This document shows, piece after piece, positions 59,008-64,000 of a DNA stretch of 64,000 bases. The notes beneath the pieces were generated by a model that worked only from the letters and a program-made list of their open reading frames with translations, did not search any database and was not told the origin of the DNA. Positions within the stretch are counted from its first letter, which is position 1; the number at the start of each line of letters is the position of its first letter. Both the position numbers and the translations under genes were made by a program. Source of the DNA: Cephalopachus bancanus (taxonomy: Eukaryota > Chordata > Mammalia > Primates > Tarsiidae); contig JAPVLO010000182.1 of assembly GCA_027257055.1 (NCBI GenBank), forward strand, positions 744,001 through 808,000. The letters are read 5' to 3'.

Positions 59008-59240
59008 GGGTTGGCAAACTATCAAATCTGGCCTGTGACATTTTGTACATACAATTTTATTGGAATACAAATACGGTCAGGCCCATATGACCACTTGTTT
59101 ACATAATATTGTCTGTGGTTACCTTCCACGCTACAACAGCAAAGTTGAATAGTTGTGACAGAGGCTATACAGCCCACAGTCCTAAGATGTTTAGTATCTG
59201 GACATTTTACAGAAAAATTTGCTGACTCCTGTACAAGAAT
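59008..59240 (+). mobile_element. hAT-Charlie-type DNA transposon fossil
   Basis: GGTTGGCAAACTATCAAATCTGG ... TTTTATTGGAATACAAATACGG ... TTTAGTATCTGGACATTTTACAG ... TTGCTGACTCCTG; same family as 7785-7991. Confidence 0.75.
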
Positions 59241-60616
59241 GCTAAGGTGGATCCTAGGTTATCCTGAAATTGGCTGTTGGCTGACCCATTTTAACCAGTA
59301 ATTCAGTGCAACACTTTACTTCGGTGCTAATTTGGCTTTGGGATATTGGGAATATGTTAATGTTATACCAATGGCATCAATTTCCAAAGAGCTGTGTCTT
59401 CATTTTTTATCAGCCTGTGGGAGATTTTAGGGGGATGATCAGGGACAGATAGTTATGGAGAAGGGAGACAGTCTCATCTCTAATCTATGAAGTGTGTATT
59501 CCTGAATCACGTAACAGAATATTTTCTTTCTTTCCCCTAGTTCTCAGAAATGTCACTTAGTGGTTACTGATAGTACCGAATGAAACTTACAAGCTAGACT
59601 AGGCTTTTGCTCAAAATATTTTTTAGTCAGTCTCTGCCCAACCTCATGGAAACAGCAATTTCTAAAGACGTAGCAAAGAGGAAGCAATTAATTGTTTTTT
59701 TAATAATCACAACTACTGCCTTGTTTGAATGTCTACAAGTCCGTTTTACAAATGCTGGGTCTTCGTTCTGGAAAGAGGCAGTCACAGTGATGTGCTCATG
59801 ACATTTTCCCCCAAGCCTAGCTATTCTGACTTGAAGCATCAATCGGATTCGCTCTAAGTGTTACAGGCAGCTCTTGAGAAAACTGTATCATGCCAGGTAA
59901 TAAAGGTAAATATAGGTAAATCTTATTAAACACATAACTATAGGTAAATATAGGTAAATCTTTAATATAGGTAAATCTTTATTAAACACGTACAGCAGTA
60001 AATCTGGTCCACTGGGCTCTACCTTGTCAAGCTGCCCAGCCTGAATTTGTTAGAGTGAACCTCTGCCCACATTCCAATCAGAGAAACTACCTGGTCAACT
60101 TAGAATTCTTAGAATTCTTGGGGCTTGATTAGTTTAGGCTAGAGAGATTCTTAACCTTGAAAACTTCAGAAAACAAAAAATCTGGAGATTGAGTCATTGG
60201 AATGAGGCTCAAAGACCTGTCATTTTACAAAAACCCTGTAGGACCTCCTCTGTTTCTTGGGGATTACGGTCAGTTTCACACACAAGCCTCGATTTCTCTC
60301 TCTGCCAAGGGGCATAGAGGCAAAGGGCGTTGTCGGAGCAAGGGGCTTTGCTGCCTGTCTGCTGTTGGCAGGCCTGGCGCTCAAAGATCACCAGTGAGGC
60401 CAGGAGAAAGGCCTGGCTTCACTGTTCAGGAGCTAATGCTGGAGGGAGCTTGGAAGGCTGCCGCTGGCTGCACGGGCTTCACCACTCCCCGTCGGCTGTC
60501 GTGCCCTTCTCTGGGTCTTCATCCTCCCCGCTCCGCTCTCAACAAGGCGGAGCTCCACGCATGACTGGCTTTTCTCAGCTGCCCTGGGCATTCGCGTGGT
60601 TTCCTTCCGCGCCGCT
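59241..60616. other. 3' flank, no gene recognised
   Basis: Includes the TAGGTAAA repeat below; the GC-richer part from 60300 has overlapping frames only. Confidence 0.35.
59903..59985 (+). repeat. TAGGTAAAT-type minisatellite
   Basis: Several imperfect copies of TATAGGTAAATCTT. Confidence 0.85.
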
Positions 60617-60650
60617 CCTGGGGGGAGGGGAGGGGAGGGGAGGGGAGGGG
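60617..60650. repeat. (GGGGA)n tract
   Basis: About five GGGGA units. Confidence 0.9.
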
Positions 60651-61340
60651 CACACCCAGCCGGTCTCCAGCACGAACTGCCCAGGGCTTGTTGTCTGTCT
60701 CCCTATCCAAGCCTCCAGCGCCCTGTGGGTTGCAGTTCCCTGCTGCCAGCCTGTGGTTCCAAGGTCATCTCTGCTAACCCAAAGCACATTCCAGTGGTTC
60801 TCAGTTTCCAGCTGCCCCCGGGGGATCCGGGCCACTGTGCACAGGACTCTCCACCTCCTATCCAGGGCCCTGCCTCGTCCCAGCCGCGGAAATGCTCAGC
60901 TTTGGAAGCCAGTGAGGTGGGTAGAGAGGTAGTCCGTACACCACATTGCCCTGTGGTTAAGAAGGTTGAAAAGGTTCAGTGTACGTGCAGCGTTCAAGCT
61001 GGCGTTTCCACACACGTCTGGAGGATTTTCCACCTAAATGAAAGGGTTGACAACTTCCAGTTCCTGGAGACCAGGGAATCACCGGAAGCGTTCAGTGCAG
61101 CCGCTTTAGTCTCGGAAGACACTCCGCTGAGATGCCTTTCCCGACCTCCTAGTGTTGGCCTGGTTCTGATAATGTCCAGAACACATTATCTGTGTTTGGC
61201 CAGCCTCCCCCATGCCCTGAGGCTGTCTCGTTAAGAGCAGAGTCCTTGAGTTTACCCGTAAACATGTGCTGTGCACAGTGCTTGACGCCGGGGTGAGACA
61301 GGTATGAGAAAGGGGAAGCTTGTGCATTCCGGCAGTATAA
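60651..61340. other. Downstream DNA; source of inverted copy
   Basis: No gene. 61183-61264 is the source of the inverted insertion at 61930-62011. Confidence 0.6.
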
Positions 61341-61375
61341 GGGTGAAGGTGAAGGTGAAGGTGAAGGCGAAGGCT
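61341..61375 (+). repeat. (GGTGAA)n hexamer repeat
   Basis: Four GGTGAA-type units plus a GGCGAA variant. Confidence 0.9.
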
Positions 61376-61600
61376 GGTTTTCTTCCCTGCCCAGCAACTA
61401 ACCCAGCCTCCTGGTGGTGAGTTGTGTTGCTGATTATAAGTGTGACTTTTGGGATTTGGCCCTGGGTGCTGTGGAGCATGGGCGGTGGACAGGAAGACTC
61501 AGGCCATCCTCCCACCTCAAACCCTGGCCCTCTTAGTAGCTGGGACTACAGACATGCATCACCATGCTAGGCTGCTTTTTATTTATTTTTATTATTATTA

Positions 61601-61871
61601 TTTTTTTTGAGTTGGAGTCTCACTCTGTCATCCAGACTGGAGCGGAGCGACCACCACAGCCTTGGCCTGCTGGGCTCCGGCGATCCTTCCGCCTCAGCCT
61701 TCCGAGTAGCTGGAATTACAGGCATGCGCCACCACGCCTGGCTGATTTTTTGATTTATTATAGAGATGAGGTCTCGCTGCCCAGGTGGGTCTCGAACCCA
61801 CAGGCTCAGGCAATCCACTCACCTCAGCCTCCCAAAGGCGCGGGATTACAGGCTGAGCCATCAGCCCGGCT
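61601..61871 (-). mobile_element. Young Alu, nested
   Basis: GAGTTGGAGTCTCACTCTGTC through GAGCCATCAGCCCGGCT. Confidence 0.9.
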
Positions 61872-61884
61872 ACTTTTTATTTTT

Positions 61885-62269
61885 ATTTTTTTTGAGTTGG
61901 AGTCTCACTCCATGTGAGTCTCACTCACTTGTTTATGGGTAAACTCAAGGACTCTGCTCTTAACGAGACAGCCTCAGGGCATGGGGGAGGCTGGCCATAC
62001 ACAGATAATGTTGCCCAGACTGGAGTGCAGTGGCTGCTCCTGGCCACCGCAGCCTTGATCTGCTGGGCTCCAGTGATCCTTCCACCTCAGCCTTCCAAGT
62101 AGCTGGAACTACAGGCGCACACTACCACACCCAGCTAATTTTTTGATTTATTGTGGAGATGAGGTCTCGCCAAGTTGCCCAGGCGGGTCTTGAACCCGCG
62201 GGCTCTGGCAATTCACTCACCTCGGCCTCCCAAGATGTGGGATTACAGGCTGAGCCACTGATCCCAGCT
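61885..62269 (-). mobile_element. Young Alu with templated insertion
   Basis: An Alu right-arm start (to 61912) and the remainder (from 62012) are separated by about 100 bases foreign to Alu. Confidence 0.9.
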
Positions 62270-62427
62270 GCTAGGCTACTTTTAAAATTTTTTGGTTGAG
62301 TTGAGGTCTCGCTGTGTTGCTTAGGTTGGTCTTGAACTATTGGACTAAAGCAATTCTGCCCCAGCCTCCCAAAGTGCCGGGATTACAGGTGTGAGCCACA
62401 GCATCCTGTTCTCAGGAGGAACTTCTT

Positions 62428-62672
62428 TTTTTTTTTTGGAGTTGGAGTCTCACTGTGTCGCCCAGGCTGGAAGGCAGTGGCATGCTCAACCTTCCAAGCA
62501 GCTGGAACCACAGGCGCAAGCCACTGCGCCCAGCTAATTTTTCTTGATTTATTGTAGAGATGAGGTCTCATCAAGTTGCCCAGGCTGGTCTCGAACCTGT
62601 GGACTTCGGAAATCCTCCCCCCTCGGCCTCCCAAAGTGCTGGGGTTAGAGGTGTGTGCCACCACGCCCAGCC
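62428..62672 (-). mobile_element. Alu with right-arm deletion
   Basis: Flanked by GGAACTTCTT at 62418-62427 and 62673-62682. About 50 bases are missing at GGCATGCTCA|ACCTTCC. Confidence 0.9.
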
Positions 62673-62682
62673 TGGAACTTCT

Positions 62683-63788
62683 TCATATTAATGCTTCACG
62701 TGCTATGCATGGGCAAGATGGTACCTTCAGCCTTGGGGCTAAGCAGAATCTGTTAAGGACTTCGCAGCGGTAAGCCAGGGTCCTTGCCACTGCTGCAAAT
62801 CAGACAATGTCCACTTTATCTGGCTGCGGTGGCAGAGGAAGAGGACAGCGTGTGACCTTGGAGAGGCTACTTTGCTTTAGCAAGGGGTTAGAAAAGGATT
62901 TGGCGAGACAGTTCTCTTATCCGGTGTAGCATTAGTAAATGTCTAAAACAAGGATCATCTCAAGGTTTCAGCTGCAGCAGCTCTGCTGCTCTCGGGGTTG
63001 AAGGTGATAGATACAGTGGGCGTCATGGACCTGACATCGCGGTCAGAGTTGCTGGTCTGAGAGCTACTGTTCAATGTTGCTGCAGGTAGACTTGATCTTG
63101 GCTGTGTGTGTGTGTGTGTGTGTGTGTAGTAGGAAGATGCAGGTGTGAGGTGTGGGGAGAAGATTAAACAAAATAGCAAACACAGAGGCCCTTGGGAGAT
63201 TCGGGAGCTCCGCAAATGTTAGGAGGCAAGGTGGTCTCAGGGTGGTTGTGCCAGTACTGCGGAGAAGTGGCTACTGAGGAAGCCTCCTCGAGTCTTGCAC
63301 CATAGCTCCTTGGAGTCTAGAAGGAGGAGAGAGATTGTTGCTTTGCACGTGGCCTGTGGGATTTCCAGCTCCTCAGCAGGGGGACGAGGGAATAGGAAGG
63401 CCTGGGCTCCCCCTCCCAAGGACAGAGGGAGAGAGGAGGACCCAGTTTTGCTGTCCCTTTGAGGCCGTGCAGTGCGGGGGAGTCTGCAGGGCAGGGCTTC
63501 GACAGTAACTGGCCTTGAGCTGGGCACTGACTTTCCTGGGTTTCTCTTTCCCCTTAGGTAGGCACTCTCTCCGGTGGCTCTGCCCACTCGAAGGTCGCAG
63601 GACGGTCAAAGAGCTTAAAGCCGACTTGGGGAATATCCAGAGCTCAATGCAAGCCTGACAGGAGTCCGTATTTAAGTCAGCATTAAGTTCTGTAGTTCAG
63701 CCGTCATCAGATATCGGGGGAGGAGGAAATTGATACTTGGTGAGCTCCTGCTTGGCCCCAGGTCTTTGTCCTTTACAGCCCGATGAGG
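62683..63788. other. Downstream DNA, no gene seen
   Basis: Includes the TG repeat; open frames at 63237-63609 lack support. Confidence 0.4.
63104..63127. repeat. (TG)n microsatellite
   Basis: About twelve TG units. Confidence 0.95.
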
Positions 63789-64000
63789 GGACCAGGCATG
63801 GTGGCTCATGCCTGTAATCTCAGCACTTTGGGAGGCTGAGGCGAGAGGATTGCCCGAGTCCAGGGATTTGAGACCAGCCTGGGCAACTTGGTGAGACCTC
63901 ATCTCTACAGCAAATCAAGAAAAGTTAGCCGGGCATGGTAATGCATGCCTATAGTTCCAGCTACTTGAAAGACTGAGGCAGAAGGATCGCCTGGACCCAG
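63789..64000 (+). mobile_element. Alu, cut by window end
   Basis: GGACCAGGCATGGTGGCTCATGCC onward, continuing out of the window. Confidence 0.9.

Larger units (their letters stand above)
61497..62410 (-). mobile_element. Older Alu split by two younger Alus
   Basis: Pieces at 61497-61579 and 62270-62410. GCTAGGCT(G/A)CTTTT at 61566 and 62270 flanks the inserted block. Confidence 0.8.

Noticed and set aside
60202..61234. Overlapping frames up to 212 residues
   Set aside because: Frames on both strands with no domain, splice or codon signal; GC-moderate flank.

Overview
This is a mammalian nuclear DNA window, almost certainly from a primate. It is packed with 7SL-derived dimeric Alu SINEs (about 42 copies or fragments), L1 fragments, ancient MIR and L2 pieces and hAT-type DNA transposon fossils. 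The youngest Alus have a lineage-specific consensus: a left arm opening GCCGGGCTCGGTGGCTCAGCC, a perfect GCGGGTTCGAGACCCGC block, and a right arm with GGCCGGGAGCGGCC that ends GACTCCAACTC before the A tail. No anthropoid AluS/Y, no galago/loris tRNA-Alu fusions and no lemur-type Alu were noticed. By elimination I infer a tarsier-like primate, with moderate confidence; this is inference, not proof.

Only one protein-coding gene can be supported: an intact C2H2 zinc-finger gene on the + strand that I recognise as ZNF697. Its coding sequence is in two exons (53681-53906 and 54341-55710), which join to a 531-residue protein with an acidic N-terminus and 11 C2H2 fingers. A large CpG island at about 27.8-30.5 kb is the best candidate for the promoter and non-coding first exon (donor at 29168/29169). 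A second CpG island at about 47.8-48.45 kb lies inside the inferred 24-kb first intron and could be an alternative promoter. In human, ZNF697 lies at 1p12 beside PHGDH and the HSD3B/HAO2 cluster. No exon of those neighbours was recognised here.

Layout: 1-27.7 kb is repeat-rich upstream DNA (Alus, L1s at 1.2, 3.4, 12.8-14.4 and 20.3-21.6 kb, MIR/L2, CA repeats). 27.8-30.5 kb is CpG island 1. 30.5-53.6 kb is the inferred intron 1, with scattered Alus, L1 and MIR fragments and CpG island 2. 53.64-55.71 kb holds the two coding exons in a third CpG-rich block. 55.71 to about 60 kb is the 3'UTR and downstream flank. 60-64 kb is downstream DNA with a nested Alu pile-up. Most open frames elsewhere are Alu/L1 translations or stop-poor GC-rich frames in the CpG islands and are not genes.

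The most interesting observations are about genome evolution. The Alu lineage has re-formed a tRNA-like T-arm/B-box and a stabilised right-arm hairpin. A possible L1-tail/Alu-right-arm chimera sits between target-site duplications. An 82-bp inverted templated insertion lies inside an Alu. A tandem Alu duplication is enclosed by one outer target-site duplication. The ZNF697 finger array shows a three-finger higher-order repeat.
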